A stretch of 64,000 nucleotides of DNA from Saccopteryx bilineata (lineage: Eukaryota; Chordata; Mammalia; Chiroptera; Emballonuridae), in NCBI RefSeq assembly GCF_036850765.1, contig NC_089495.1, positions 27,186,875 to 27,250,874 of the forward strand. Direction: 5' to 3'. The notes below the pieces were generated by a model. That model was given only the letters and a program-made list of their open reading frames with translations. It did no database searches and was not told where the DNA came from. Positions within the stretch are counted from its first letter, which is position 1. Every line of letters starts with the position of its first letter. Positions 23,986 to 36,469 of the stretch are shown one piece after another. Position numbers and translations under genes: made by a program.

Positions 23986-24354
23986 GCCCTGGCCAGTTGG
24001 CTCAGTGGTAGAGAGTTGGCCTGGCGTGCAGGAGTCCCGGGTTCGATTCCTGGCCAGGGTACACAGGAGAAACGCCCATCTGCTTCTCCACCCACCCCCT
24101 CTCCTTCCTCTCTCTCTCTTCCCCTCCCACAGCCAAGGCTCCACTGGAGCAAAGTTGGCCTGGGCACTGAGGATGGCTCCATGGCCTCTGCCTCAGGCAC
24201 TAGAATGGCTCTGGTTGCAACAGAGCAACACCCCAGATGGGCAGAGCATCGCCCCCTGGTGGGCATGCCGGGTGGCTCCCAGTCGGGCACATGCAGGAGT
24301 CTGTCTGATTGCCTCCCCGTTTCCAACTTCAGAAAAATGCAAAAAAGAAAAAAA
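23986..24354 (+). repeat. SINE, type C, with perfect 17-bp target duplication
   Basis: A full-length copy flanked by aaggctgcagttcttca (23969-23985 and 24355-24371). The 132- and 161-codon plus-strand frames and the 119-codon minus-strand frame here are readings of the SINE and must not be annotated as genes. Confidence 0.97.
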
Positions 24355-24589
24355 AAGGCTGCAGTTCTTCAAAGTGGTTCATCTCATAGAACAATATTCT
24401 TAATACAGTTGTCACTCTCTAAAATTATCTTGTCTAGTTCTATACACATTTATTTTTTCTTACTTTTAATAAAATCTTTACTTGAAAAAACACTTAAATA
24501 GTGCTTGATACATAGAAACTCAACAAGTAATTATGATGAGTAAATGAACAACGTGCCATACATTCTGATATTACAGATGGAAATAATAT

Positions 24590-25470
24590 AAAAAAGTAAT
24601 TCGCCTTTATATATTGTTGGTGGGAATGCAAAGTGGTACAGCTACTTTTAAAACTATTTTACCAATTTCTTATGAAATTAAATATAGACTTAACATATGA
24701 CATAGTTTATCTTGGACCCAGCAATCTCACTTTTTAGTACTTACTCAAGTGAATTAAAAAGTTACATTCATAAAAAAATCTGTATGTAAATGTTTATAGC
24801 AGTTTTATTCATAATTGCTAATAATTGGAAATAGCAAAATGTCCTGTAATAGGCAAATGGATAAACTGACTATGGTATATTCATTCAATGGGATATTACT
24901 CAGCAATAGAAAGGAATTAGCTATTGATTAAACTTTCATTGCTGAGTGAAAGAGTACCCAAAGCCTATAAATGGCATATTTATTTATGTGACATTCTTAA
25001 GAAAGTAAACTGTGGGAATAGAGAACCAATAAATATTTATTTGAGGGATTTGAAAAGAAAGGGTAATGCAAAGGAATTTACAAGGTAACAGAACAGTTCT
25101 ATGTGTCACTGTGGAGGACTATACACAACTCTGTGTATTGGTCAAAACCCACGAAACTATACACCACAAAAGGTGAACTTCATTACATGCAAATTTAAAC
25201 AAATAAACAGAAAATGTTGGGGATCCCAGATGGAATACAGACTCTGATGAATGTAACTGTATTACAAATACGTAAGCAAACTGCACTTGGGGGGCAGTGG
25301 GCAAAAAAAATGAAGCTGCCCTAAGTAAATTTGGTAAACAATGATTTAAATGGAAAGTAAGACAAAGAAAGAACTCTATGTAAACACTGAACTATAATTG
25401 GTAAGATTATTTTTAGGGTTACAGGTAAATAATTCTGAAACAACATTACATGTTTACTAGAGTTTAACAA
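24590..25470 (+). mobile_element. L1 3' end (old L1M type)
   Basis: The ORF2 C-terminus and 3'UTR of an L1 in sense: GTTGGTGGGAATGCAAAGTG, TGTTTATAGCAGTTTTATTC, TCAATGGGATATTACTCAGC, then TTGGTCAAAACCCACGAAAC and a UTR with TGTAACTGTATTACAAATAC. It is 5'-truncated and broken. The right end is approximate. Confidence 0.8.
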
Positions 25471-25609
25471 CTCAGTAAATAAATTGTAAATAACAGGGAC
25501 CAAGTTTCTCATTGCCAAAGAAAAGAATTGCAAAATTAGATGAGAACTGGGCCAGAGTACAGGAGGCAGTATGAACTTTATATATAGTTTTCTCTGTGTT
25601 TCTGTGAGT

Positions 25610-25860
25610 TTCTAGAGGGAGGGAGAGAGGGAGGGAGGGTGAGCAGAGCACACGGGAGAGAGAGAATAAAAAGAGAGTGGAGAGTGAGAAGCAGTCAGTG
25701 AACAACTGAAGTGACTCAACTGCAAATTGATGCTTCTCATCTCTCTCCTTTCCTCTCTCTCTCTCTCTCTCAAAAATAAATAAATAAATAAACAAACAAA
25801 TAAGCAAATAAATAAATAATAAATGAGAGAGAGAGAGAGTGCAAGAGAGAGAGAAGACGG
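25610..25860 (+). repeat. SINE type A 3' fragment in GA/CT-rich repeats
   Basis: GAGAAGCAGTCAGTGAACAA and TTGATGCTTCTCATCTCTCT are the 3' half of type A. They are preceded by GA-rich and followed by AATA/AAAC/GAGA simple repeats. The head is missing. Confidence 0.75.
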
Positions 25861-25924
25861 TGGAAAGGTAAATGAATAGCCTATCCTATAATGCTTATTA
25901 CTTGCCATTGTGGTTTTTAATATA

Positions 25925-26580
25925 TTCCCAGAAATTCTTTGGTACTCCTTTCTACAGAAGGTGCACCTTAATTTTCCTCCCCTGAAATGTGGGCTGAACT
26001 TGGTGGATCACAGAATAGAATATGAAAGGAAATAACAATAGAGAAATCTGGCAGACAATGGCTTAATAAAGTGTTTGAGGCTACCATCACCAGTAATATG
26101 TCACAATGGTAGCATGTTCCCTCTGATGCAATGTGATGCTAAGGGTACTTCATCTCTTTAGTATTTTTTTCCAAAATTCATCATTTCCATTCAATCATAA
26201 GAGAAACACAAAGGGAGGTACATCCTGTAGAATATTGATCTAGTACTTTTCAAAAGTGTCAAGGTCACATACCAAAACAAAAAAGAAAGAAAAAATTAAG
26301 AAATCGTCATGGATTTCTGGGAACTAAGGTGATGTGATGACTAATTGCAAAGGGGGATCCTGGAATGAATCCTGAAACAGGAAAAAAAAAAAAAGATCAT
26401 ATTTGAAAAACTGAAGAAATCCAAGTAAACTCTGCGGTTTAGATAAATGTGCCGTGATTATATATATAAGATGTTTACATTACGGGAAACTAAATGGAGG
26501 CTATAGGAGATTCTCTGTTCTGACTTCACAACACTTCGGCACATCTAAAATCCCTTCAAAATGAAAATTTTAAGAAGAAA
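25925..26580 (+). repeat. Old LINE-like 3' end, family uncertain
   Basis: AGTACTTTTCAAAAGTGTCA, AGGTCACATACC, GATCCTGGAATGAATCCTGA, then TAAGATGTTTACATTACGGG and CTCTGTTCTGACTTCACAAC follow the order of a common mammalian repeat 3' end (I believe L1M-type). 25.93-26.10 kb may be a different old repeat. Confidence 0.5.
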
Positions 26581-27407
26581 AAGAAGTTAATTAGTAATAG
26601 ATATCCAATCGATAGTGAAGACAGAATTGACAAAGGATACCATGATGAGCATGGATGTTATCAACAGAGAAGCACATTAGAATGTGATTAGGATGTGAAG
26701 ATTTGGAAATTAAAGAAGGTGCAGCATAAACAGAGTTTATAATGCACAGCTGGGTTAAGAAAGCTGTAAGTGAATTAGTCCAACCAAACCTTGGGCTGGA
26801 AAATAATGGAAGGTAGAGTTAGCAGGCCTCTCATATAAATGTTAGTTTCTACAGAGCAAGCATCTTTTCTAATTGCTTGCAGCATTTATTTTTCTAAATA
26901 TAAATATCTTTACTTTCATTCCTAGAGAAAAGAATGAGTTCTGTGCTATAATCCAGACATTATCTCCTCAACCTGTATAACTAGTAAAGACAGTGTTTGT
27001 TAAGATTTGGTTTGGGGCATTTTTTCCCAGTTATCAATGAATTCATTATTAGCCAAAGCAGTTGATAAAACATCTATTTAAGTCATTGTCTCAGGAGGAG
27101 GTAAGGCAGAGACTTTAAAATCATGGAGTCTGATTGAATTTTAATTATTGGGCTGGAAGAGTAGAAATGATGTGGGCTCTGTGGACTGCTAACTTTCATT
27201 TACATTTGTCAGTCAGAAACCTTCCCACATGCTCCAGAGTCTCTGTCCTAGGATATTGACTCTTTTTCCTTACAAGGTGGTTTCTATTCAAAAGTCTGTT
27301 ATATTTGTGCGTGAAGGATTTGAGTCATCTCTACTGGCAATGTTAATAGTGTCTCTATATGCAGTGACATTTATATTAGTTAAAAAGTCTGCTTGGAATG
27401 ACTGTAA
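26581..27407. other. Unique DNA
   Basis: Nothing recognised. Confidence 0.4.
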
Positions 27408-27420
27408 CATTGTGTATTTT

Positions 27421-27785
27421 CTTTCTTTTTTTTATTTTTTTATTAAGTGAGAGGCAAGGGAGGCAGAGAGAAAGACTCCTGCATGAGCCCCAACCAAGAT
27501 CCACCTGGCAAACCCACTAAGGGGCGATGCTATGCCTGTCTGGTCCACTGCTCCATTGCTCAGCAACAGAGCTATTTTAGCACCAGAGGCAAGGCCATGG
27601 AGCCATCCTCAGTGCCCTGGGCCAAGTTTGCTTGAATCATTCGAGCCATGGCTTCAGGAGGGGGAAAGGAGGGTAGGGTGGAGAAGCAGATGGTCGCTTC
27701 TCCTGTTGCCCTGTCCATGAATCAAACCTGGGACTTTCACACACCTGTCCGACACTCTACCACTGCGCCACCTGGCCAGGGCCAG
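27421..27785 (-). repeat. SINE, type C, with target duplication
   Basis: A full minus-strand copy flanked by cattgtgtatttt (27408-27420 and 27786-27798). The short open frames across it are SINE sequence. Confidence 0.95.
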
Positions 27786-27924
27786 CATTGTGTATTTTAC
27801 ATCCCCTACCATCCACACCTAGAAAGCTTCCTACAGCACCGCAGAGTCCTCGAGTCTTCTTCAATGTGAACCATCTTTTCACTTTGATGTTTTACGGGAG
27901 AAATACAAAACTAGGCCTCTGGGC

Positions 27925-28197
27925 CAGCAATTGTCAACCGGTGTGCTGAAGAATTTTTAAAACATGCACTACTTGCCTATTTAGTCAGAGGCACTGACCT
28001 CTTTTTCCTTAGATTGTCAAATACAAAAATGACAAGAACCAATACAACAATAGCCTGCTGGTGTGAATAAATCAAAATTATACCCCCCCTTTTTTTTTGT
28101 CAGATTGGCAAAAGCTATAATATAGTTTTTGGTGTGTTGTAGAATTTTAGTAAGTAGTTTATGTATGCCATGAGGTGAAAAGGGCTGAAAACCGCCG
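27925..28197 (+). mobile_element. hAT-like MITE, copy 1
   Basis: A 273-bp element with imperfect terminal inverted repeats (CAGCAATTGTCAACCGGTG at left; GGCTGAAAACCGCCG at right). The 8-bp flanks ctctgggc and ctctaggg match at 6 of 8 positions, as for a hAT target duplication. No coding capacity. A second copy of the same family lies at 29155. Confidence 0.75.
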
Positions 28198-28205
28198 CTC
28201 TAGGG

Positions 28206-28410
28206 GCCTAGTGCATACTCAGCTGAAGTCTGACTAATGGTGGGAAGGAAGTACAGATGAAACGTGAAACATGGAAGCTGATTCCCTTCACGGCGTTCGT
28301 TTCATTGACAATCATCAGCATGCCTGGCACAGTGTTTCCAAGTACCAATCTCAGCATCCAAATACAGACAAATATTGACCCTCCTTATTGCAATCAGCCC
28401 TTATACACAC

Positions 28411-28442
<32 letters not shown>

Positions 28443-28954
28443 CACCACTCACTTTGCTTTCATTACAGGGAGTCAAGCCTAGAAACAATTGTCAGCTTTT
28501 GGAGAGGAAAATTCTTTCTTTCCTGCCAGTAAAAAAAAAAAAAAAATGTGTAAAAGTGCGCCCATAAACCTCTGTCTCCTAGGAATTTGCTGCTGCTCAA
28601 GCCAAGATCTCACTGGTAACAAATTATTGAGGCAGGGAGACTTTCCACGGCTTGAAGTGTCTTTATGAAATCCGTCGTGAAAATATGAACACTAGGTGAC
28701 AAAGTAATCCTGGAAAGTGATTATATATTTTGCACACCTCTTCAGTGTGATCAAACATGGATAACTCGGAACAATTCTACTTTTGTTCTTAAAATTAATT
28801 ATAGGCTAGTCCCGAGAGCACTGAGGATTAGTGCTGCCTGACAGGGAGGTCTTATTGTGGAGGCTGGCAGAGAAGCTGTTCTGAGGGTATGGACTTCATT
28901 AAAGTGAAAACACAGAGTGTTAAGGTTGAAACCTTAGACTCACAGTGTGACTTC
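28206..28954. other. Unique DNA with CA microsatellite
   Basis: Contains a (CA)n tract at 28405-28446. 28560-28900 is non-repetitive, well mixed in composition and could be conserved non-coding DNA. No exon is seen. Confidence 0.45.
28405..28446. repeat. (CA)n microsatellite
   Basis: Interrupted CA/CATATA repeat. Confidence 0.92.
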
Positions 28955-29154
28955 ATCCAGCAAGGGCAAAAATGCCCTGTAATCCATGCAGAAAATAATG
29001 GTGCATAAGAATAAGAATTTGGTGCCAGTGGGGGACCCCAGGCAGAGTTCCAGAGGCCAGGAGAAAGCCCAGGTTGTCAAGACCAAGGGCTCTTGGCATG
29101 TCCCCCTGCCCACCTTGGTACCTTGGTCCTGTCCCAGAAGTGCACCATCCTCCC

Positions 29155-29408
29155 CAGTGGTGATTTCCTACCAGTGTGCCACAAATGTTTAAGCCATGCA
29201 AACTATTCAGTCAGGGCACTGACATCTTTTCTCTTGGATAGTCAGTCAAAGGAAAAAAAACCCCACAACAATAGCCATCTGGTGTGAATGAATCAAAATT
29301 ATACCTATTTTTTGGTCAGATCAGCAAAAAACTATATTTTTGGTGTCCCGCAGAATTTTAGTAATTAGTTTATGAGTGCCATGAGATGAACAGGGTTGAA
29401 AATCTCAG
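29155..29408 (+). mobile_element. hAT-like MITE, copy 2
   Basis: Same internal order as copy 1 at 27.9 kb: CAGTGTGCCACAAATG, CAGTCAGGGCACTGACATC, CAACAATAGCC, CTGGTGTGAATGAATC, AAAATTATACC, GAATTTTAGTAATTAGTTTA and TGAGTGCCATGAGATGAA. It is clearly diverged from copy 1. Ends are approximate because the terminal repeats are damaged. Confidence 0.72.
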
Positions 29409-32125
29409 CAGGATGATGCCCAATGCAGATCTTGGCATCACTGTGCAGATGCAAACAAAATCTTTTTAGAAGTGATTTTCAGCCCGTAGACATCCCACCT
29501 TCTGAGGGGTAAAAAAAAGCATTGTGTCTCAGGACCGATTTTTCTTTGCTTTTCCTTGCTGCTGAATTTGCCTGCACGAATTCTCTTAGTTCTCCCCATG
29601 CTCTTCTCTCTGTGGCACACACACACCAAAAACTCACTGAAACTCAGTCCCTAAGAAAGCCAAGACACAAGCCTCTTTTTCATGCATGGTGCCAAACAGG
29701 AGCAAAAACTGTCTGCTCCTACTCATAAATTCTGTTTCATTTCAACAAGAAAGCATACTCCTCCTCTGTCTCTTGCTAACACACACACACTCACACACAT
29801 CCTCTCGCAGAAATTTTCTTACTTTCAAAACATGATCAATAGGAGGATACAGTGTTCAGGAAAGTTGCAGAGTGGGCCTCCTGCATAGCAGGCAATGGAA
29901 GTTCTGGCACAAACTTGCCTGGAAGAACCAACAGTGTATTCAGCATAAAGCCTGATTTAGGTCACCAAGAAAGGAAGCGAGTGATCACTGACCAGAGTGA
30001 GTATGTACCCACATGGTCACATCTAACCAAGTTACAGGGTGTCCTGACACGATAGCTTGACACTAGATAAATAGATGCACAGATGAGAGGTCGCGGAGGA
30101 AAAGAACTGCACCTTGTAGACAGAGATAGTGTGACGTTTCTGCAGTGCCAACCACCTTTCCTAAGAAATCACTTTGGCATCAAAAAGTCCCAGAGTCCAA
30201 GTCTGATAAGGTTAAGGGCTTTTATTCTCTCTAAAGAAAAAAAGAAAGCAATCGTCAAACAAAAAATGTTTACTGGGAAAACAATACCATGGTTTCTTTC
30301 ACACCTCAAATGAGAGCCTCAGAAATCAATTTACAAAGAATGTCTTGCTTTTCGTGTGAATTAGGAACTCTGCAGATGAAAAAACTGAAAAACTCTCTTC
30401 TTTGACTTCAATTTCGCTACAAAACTGAGAAGCATCTCAGCTGATGTTCTTGAAAGCTCCCCCTGTTTGGGTAAGGACATTTGATGCCCAATGTTTTTTG
30501 ATAAAACCATCTTTTCCTGTCTTATGTACACGCCTTCAGTTTTCTTCTCCTTGATGCTTCAGCAAATACAAGGAAGATTTCTGCATTCCAGCAGGCTTTG
30601 TCATCAGAATCTTTTTAGACACCATGCTCAAGTCTAATCTGAACAATTTCAAATACTATTTAATGAAATCATTTTCTTTGCTTCAAAAAAAAAAGTATGA
30701 AGCGTTGAAGTGTGATAATTCTGTTATCTCAGCTCATTCCAATTGCCCTTTAAGTAATCAATAATTACCCTCCTTTAACCGTTAGTTCTATCTTAGGCTA
30801 TACCTAGAGGATTTGCACAAGTCAGAGGAATAGGTGTCTTCACTTTCCATGAAGCAGTTAGCTCTGAGATGTGTCTCTCCGGGAGCACCCTCTCCTCCTT
30901 TCCCACTTTGCTCCCTTTACGTAGGTGGATTTCTCTGCTCTATCACTCTCATTTTGAAGGAATGGTGTTTAAAATGAAAAGGTGACTTTCAGAGTCAGGA
31001 AGACATTACCCTTTAAATGGAAAAGGAGTGTTCTGCACTCACACTCCGACCTATGTTATTTTGCCTCTGCCTCCTAGGAACCATCACACGATCTCAAGTT
31101 ACAAGTAAGGAAACGGGACTGCATGGGCTTTATGTAACTCCTGCACAGCTCCACTGAGAGGCGGTACCTTAATCTAAACTTCTGCCGCACTATCCTACTG
31201 CCCAAGGTCATTGAATGGGCGCGTGAGAACTAGCAACAAAGGCCTAGTAAGTCTGAAACTGGGCATTTTATATGCTTGCCATTCATAGAAAATGTTAAGT
31301 CTTTAAAAACAGCATTTGTATGGTTTAAGGACACATTGTTTAAGCTTTAGTATTTAATATGAGTGCTGTAGGTTTTTTTAATGAGCACTAGTGTCTGTAG
31401 AAACTAATAAATGTATATTTTTAATTCTAAGAAAATTACAGAGAACTTTACCCCTCTTTGGATCTTTGATAAAATTAAAATCCTAAGAAAAGAAAAGTTT
31501 CAATACTGAAAGCCACTGACTGGAAAGAAGATGGTTATTTAATAACTCAAACCGAATGAAATTTTAAAAGCACAGCATAAATGATGAAAGTATTTATTTT
31601 CCTGTTGATAAAAGAAATCCAAATTTAATATAAAAACAGATAAATCCATCTTCTATTAGTAACAAGAGAAAAAATATTTTAAATCTTAACTCTTTGTGTA
31701 AAGCATCTATAAATATGCTGATCATAAAGACTAAGACTCATTTATCACCTACAAATACAAATAGAACATCAGCATTTTACCTTTAAAAATCTAACTCATC
31801 TCAGCATCTTTTCCTGAAAAGTCCAACTCATCTGACTCAATTTATTGACAGTGTGAATTAAAATTCTGTCTATGGAGGAAAAATCAGGAATCATACACAA
31901 TAAAATCTATACAGCAATAAATCATAACATCTGACTGAGCTCTCATTTTTTAGTCTTTTTAATTATAATACTTTTTATGGGAACTAATTATTAGAGTACT
32001 ATTAAAAATACCAGCTGAATATCATAGCAGTATTAGAGATAGATGATATAGAAAGTACAATGGAGGTAGTTTTATATTGCAAGTGTATGGTTTGAATGTA
32101 GAATGTGTATGTGCTACTTCCATAT
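29409..32125. other. Unique DNA, 2.7 kb
   Basis: No exon, RNA gene or named repeat. Short CA-rich patches occur near 29.62 and 29.78 kb. The open frames of 60-76 codons are not protein-like by composition. Confidence 0.45.
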
Positions 32126-32349
32126 CAGGGGTAGGCAAAATTCTCTCAAGGGCTAAATCTTGCCTCACTGCCAGTCTTTGTAAATAAAATTTTATTGGAA
32201 CATAGAGAGACTCATTTTTTTTTACATATTGTCTGTGGCTGCTTTCATGTATAAACAGTTAAATGTTTGCAGCAGAGACAGCATAGCTGGCAAAACCTAA
32301 AATATTTGTAATTTGTCCCTTTACTGAAAAAAAGTTTGCCAATCCCTAA
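32126..32349 (+). mobile_element. Old hAT-Charlie-like MITE
   Basis: The left end CAGGGGTAGGCAAAATTC and the right end AAGTTTGCCAATCCCTA are degenerate inverted repeats. AAATAAAATTTTATTGGAAC, CATATTGTCTGTGGCTGCTT and AAACCTAAAATATTTGTAAT match the order of a common mammalian hAT MITE. Family name not assigned. Confidence 0.75.
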
Positions 32350-32699
32350 TCTACATCTGACACATAACTCATTAGCAGTTTTTGTGGGATTTAGTTCCAT
32401 TAAGGATCTTTCCTGAAGTTGTTGCTGCAACAAATTATGGAGTTAATTCTGTAAGGTGATGAACAGGTAAATTCATATGCTTGAATAAATTCATATACTT
32501 GAATAAACTCTATGATTATGTTTTGGTTCAACATGATGAAACTGAGAAATTAGTGTATATATACAGAGAGACATATATAAATATGTAATACATGCAGACA
32601 TATATAAATTCTATAAGGATACATAGTGATGTGCTATATAAGCAAACATTAACATATATAGGCAAATGTTCCTATAAACTCACTGGGAAGATTGAAAGT

Positions 32700-32890
32700 T
32701 GCGCCTTACCAACTATGAGGCCTTGGCGTTGTTTCCGTTGGTAAAATGATCATGATAGTCATCATGTTTCATACTAGCATAATACTGCTGCAAAGATGAA
32801 AGTAAATGAATGCTTAGAAGGTTCAGCACAGAGTAAGCACTTAATAAATGATGTGACTAATATTTTCATTACTGTTATAGTTATTATTAA
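32700..32890 (+). repeat. MIR SINE fragment
   Basis: TTGGTAAAATGATCATGATA, GCAAAGATGAAAGTAAATGA and AGTAAGCACTTAATAAATGA follow the MIR core and 3' order in sense. Confidence 0.75.
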
Positions 32891-34325
32891 GAATCCTTGC
32901 CCACAAGCAGACACCTCTATCTATCCTGAGAAGGTATGTCATCTTTTTTATAGAGAAGACTTGAAATGCTTATCAGAATATTAACTTTGCCATCTAGACA
33001 ACCTGTATATAATGCAAATACATATGCTTATCAAAGTGCTGATGATCTGAACTCCAGATTCTTATCAGAACATAATAAAAATCTAGGTTAACTTTCATTC
33101 AACTCATGTAAAAAGAAAACACAGAATGATTGGAACATGTCAAGGGCAGTATACGGCACATACTAACTATCCTTCTTATGGGCTTTCTTGAGTTTGCCAG
33201 TGAAGAAAACAGATCATGTAGGATGTATTTACCTTGCTCAAGTTATCAGGTGCCAGGGAACACTTGAGGACATCACAAATACTAGCCTCGCTTTATAGAA
33301 AGTTGCTCTATTTTTTTTTTACATCCAATGACATTTGATGTCTGCTTTTCATGTACTTTTTTCTGTCTTCTGCTCAACCTGCTTTTCAAGTTACAGGTGC
33401 CAGGTGGTAATTTCTTGGCTCTAGCTCTGGTTTCTCTCATATATGGCTTTTGTTATCTTCCATACATGTTGTCATCTCAGTGTTCAATTCTGCTTCTCCT
33501 TTACCTTAGGAAATGGATATTGGGAAGTTACTGCTTCTCCAGTGAAGAAGCTGACCACCAGCTCCTGCCAATCTTCACCCCTTTGCTGGTATCAGCCCAG
33601 ATATAGCAAAATACTTCCACTGAATTGAAATCTAACATTACCTCCTGATTTTTATTTAGGGCCACTATGAGAAATGTCTTCATGAAATAAGTGTTGGCAT
33701 ATTCTAGCAAATTTCCTTTTGAAGGATTTGTTTGTTATGAACCAGAAATTCAGATGTCAGGATTTATGTTAGGCTGTTTGCCACGGGATTTAGCACCAGA
33801 TATTGTCTCCTCTATACAGTATGACTGAAATACGTGTTTTGTTTTTTAATACTTGGAAGCTCAAACTAAATATGACATTTAAGTGCACTGCTTAATCAAA
33901 GTTTCTATGAGATTTTCCATTCCATTTTCTATGAAATCTCAAATCTTTTGAGGGGGATCTAAGAGGAATTTAGGAAACAACCCCCTAAATACATGTATAC
34001 ACACATACACACACATACATTATCATGTATGTATGTGTATATATATATATATATATATTTATTTATTTATTTTTATGTGCCATGATTTCTGAATAGTATT
34101 TTAAAAGTAATATTTACAATTAAAATTTTAGTGAAGTGACAAAGGTATACCTATAACTGTTAGCCATACTGAATTTTCCTGGAACCTTAATTTAACAAAT
34201 TGTTCAATAACTTGAATGGTCTTCAGTGGAGAGTAAATACGTTTAGGAACAGCTGAGAACCATATACAGGATGAGGTTGGATATTATTAAATACAGTGGA
34301 TATTGAATTAGTTTCTCAAAGTAGC
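32891..34325. other. Unique DNA with AT/TATT tract
   Basis: Nothing coding is seen. A compound CA/TGTA/TA/ATTT microsatellite lies at 33990-34073. 33.33-33.62 kb may be an old repeat I cannot name. Confidence 0.4.
33990..34073. repeat. Compound CA / TGTA / TA / ATTT microsatellite
   Basis: Four adjoining simple-repeat types in about 85 bp. Confidence 0.9.
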
Positions 34326-35432
34326 AATGGTGTTTTTTGTTTTGTTTTGTTTTGATTTTGCTCCAATCAGGTTCCTTTAAAAGTGATGGAATCTCTCCAT
34401 CTTGTGCAGAAAAGTTTCTTATTGAGTTATAATTGCCATATAACATTATGTTAGATTCAGGTGCACAACATAATAATTCAGTATTTGAATATTGTGAAAT
34501 GATTGCTATAAAAAGTGTAGTTGACATCTATCCTCATACATAGTTACAATATTTTTATTGTGGTAGACTTTTAAAGTCTGCTCTCTTAAAAACTTTCAAA
34601 TATGCAATGTATTATTATTAACTATAGTCACCATGCTGTATATTGTATTCCCATGACTTATTTATTTTAAAACTGAAAGTTTGCACATTTTGATCCCTTT
34701 ACCATTTCGCTTGTATCCCACGCCTCATCTCCGGCAGCCACCGACCTCTCCTGTGTATCTGGGAGCTAGGGGTACAGTATTCTTTCTCTGTTTGACCTCT
34801 TTCACCTAGCATAATACCCATCCGGTATGCATATTTTATAAAGGGCAGGGTTTTATTCTTTTTTATGGCTGACTAGTATTCCACTGTGTGCATATGTGTG
34901 TGTATATAGATATAATCTTCTTTATCCATTCATCCATCGATGAACACTTAGGCTGTTTTGATGTCTTCGTTATTATAATTAATACTACAATGAGCATGGG
35001 GTGCATATATTTTTTCAAATTAGTGTTTTTATTTTCTTCAGATAAATTCTCAGAAGTGGCACTGCTGGGTTATATGGTAGTTTTAAACTATTTGAGGAAA
35101 AGAAGCTTCATGGTATTTTCCATGGTTGCTGTACCAGTTTGCATTCCCATCCACAAGGTTCTCTCTAATCCACATCTTCATCAATACTTCCTTCTTCCCT
35201 TTGGATGATAGTCATTTTAGCAGGTATGAAGTGATATCTCATTGTGGTTTTAATTTTACTTCCCTGATGATTAGTGATGTTGAGCTTCATATTATATATA
35301 TATATAATATACGTGTTCAATGTCTGTATGTCTTCTTTGGGAAAATGTCTATTCAAATCCTCTGCCAATTTTTTAATCAGAGTGAGGTTTTCTTGTTGTT
35401 TGTTTTACTATTGAGTTGTATTAATTCTTTTT

Positions 35433-35925
35433 AAATTGATTTTATTGGAATGACACTGGTTTATAAAATTATATTGGGGCCCTGGCTGATTGGCTCAGTG
35501 GTAGAGCATCAACCTGGCATGTGGATGTCCTGGGTTCAATTCCTGGTAAAGACACACAGGAGAAGCAACCATCTGCTTCACCACCCCTCCCCTCTCACTT
35601 CTCTCTCTCTCTCTCTCTCTTCCTCTCTCATAGCCACGGCTTGATTGAAGCAAGTTGGCCTTGGGTGTTGAGTATAGCTCCATGGCCTCCACCTCAAGCA
35701 CTAAGAACTTGGTTGCTGAGCAACAAGCAACATCCCAGACAGGCAGAGCATCGCACACTAGTGGGCTTGCTGGGTGGATCCTGGTCAGGGCGCATGCAGG
35801 AGTCTGTCTCTGCCTCTTCTCCTCTCACTAAATAAAAAAAGAAATTACATTGGTTTCAGGTGCCCGATTCTACAATGTATCTCTGTATGCTGTATTGCAT
35901 GTTTACCCCCCAAAGTCATCCTGTG
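35433..35925 (-). mobile_element. Short L1 3' end nested in the older L1
   Basis: TTTATTGGAATGACACTGG, TTATAAAATTATATTGG and then (after the SINE) TTGGTTTCAGGTGCCCGATT are the reverse of a different L1 3'UTR tail, as also seen at 38.5 and 55.95 kb. Candidate target duplications are tgtattaattc and tgtgttagttc. Confidence 0.7.
35478..35841 (+). repeat. SINE, type C, inside nested L1
   Basis: A full plus-strand copy flanked by aaattatattgg (35466-35477) and aaattacattgg (35842-35853). This is the innermost and so the youngest layer of the three-layer nest. Confidence 0.95.
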
Positions 35926-36137
35926 TTAGTTCATATATATTTTAGATATTAACCCTTAGTAGATAGATGATTTGCAAATATTTTCTCCCATTCAGTAAGT
36001 TACCTTTTGATTTTGTTGGCTGTTTCATTTGTGCAGATTTTTTCATTTGGAGTTGTCCTGCTTATTTAATTTTGCTTTTGTTGTCTTTAGAAGTCATATT
36101 GCAAAGAAATCATTGCCAAGACTAATACATATTTTTT

Positions 36138-36469
36138 ATTGTGAGATTTTTCTAATTTTTTTCTGTTGTTGAGATTTACAGAATGACTGGACATAGTATT
36201 GCCATACCATACATTCTCAATAAATAATCCTTAACTTTAAAATGTATGTGATTGTACCTCAGAACATGTTTGAGAAAAGAAAACCCTTTTGTAAAAATAC
36301 ATAAAGAGAAAAATCAAGTGCTTTAAAATCTTTGCATTTTTTCAGAGATCCACTGATCTGATATATTGGTACTTCAACAAAGATATAAAAGTGAAATAAT
36401 AGGTCACCTATAAATAGTGATTGTTGCATCTTGGGAAATACAAAACTTGTAATAAATAGCGTGCTTAAA
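36138..36469. other. Unique AT-rich DNA
   Basis: Nothing recognised. Confidence 0.4.

Larger units (their letters stand above)
34412..36137 (-). mobile_element. 5'-truncated L1 (L1MA/MB-like), minus strand
   Basis: The plus strand reads the reverse of an L1 3'UTR (TGCACAACATAATAATTCAG; AACTATAGTCACCATGCTGT; GACTTATTTATTTTAAAACT) and then of ORF2 (CTTTATCCATTCATCC; TGCATTCCCATCCAC; TTAACCCTTAGTAGATAG; AAATATTTTCTCCCATTC). A younger L1 3' end (35433-35925), itself holding a SINE, interrupts it. The coding part is broken. Confidence 0.85.

Noticed and set aside
24005..24501. Open frames of 119-161 codons on both strands
   Set aside because: They lie in a type C SINE with a perfect target duplication. 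The same frames recur in the other SINE copies.
28953..29201. 82-codon minus-strand and 64-68-codon plus-strand frames over a GC-richer patch
   Set aside because: I considered a processed pseudogene but could not match any protein, and the frames run into the hAT-like MITE at 29155.
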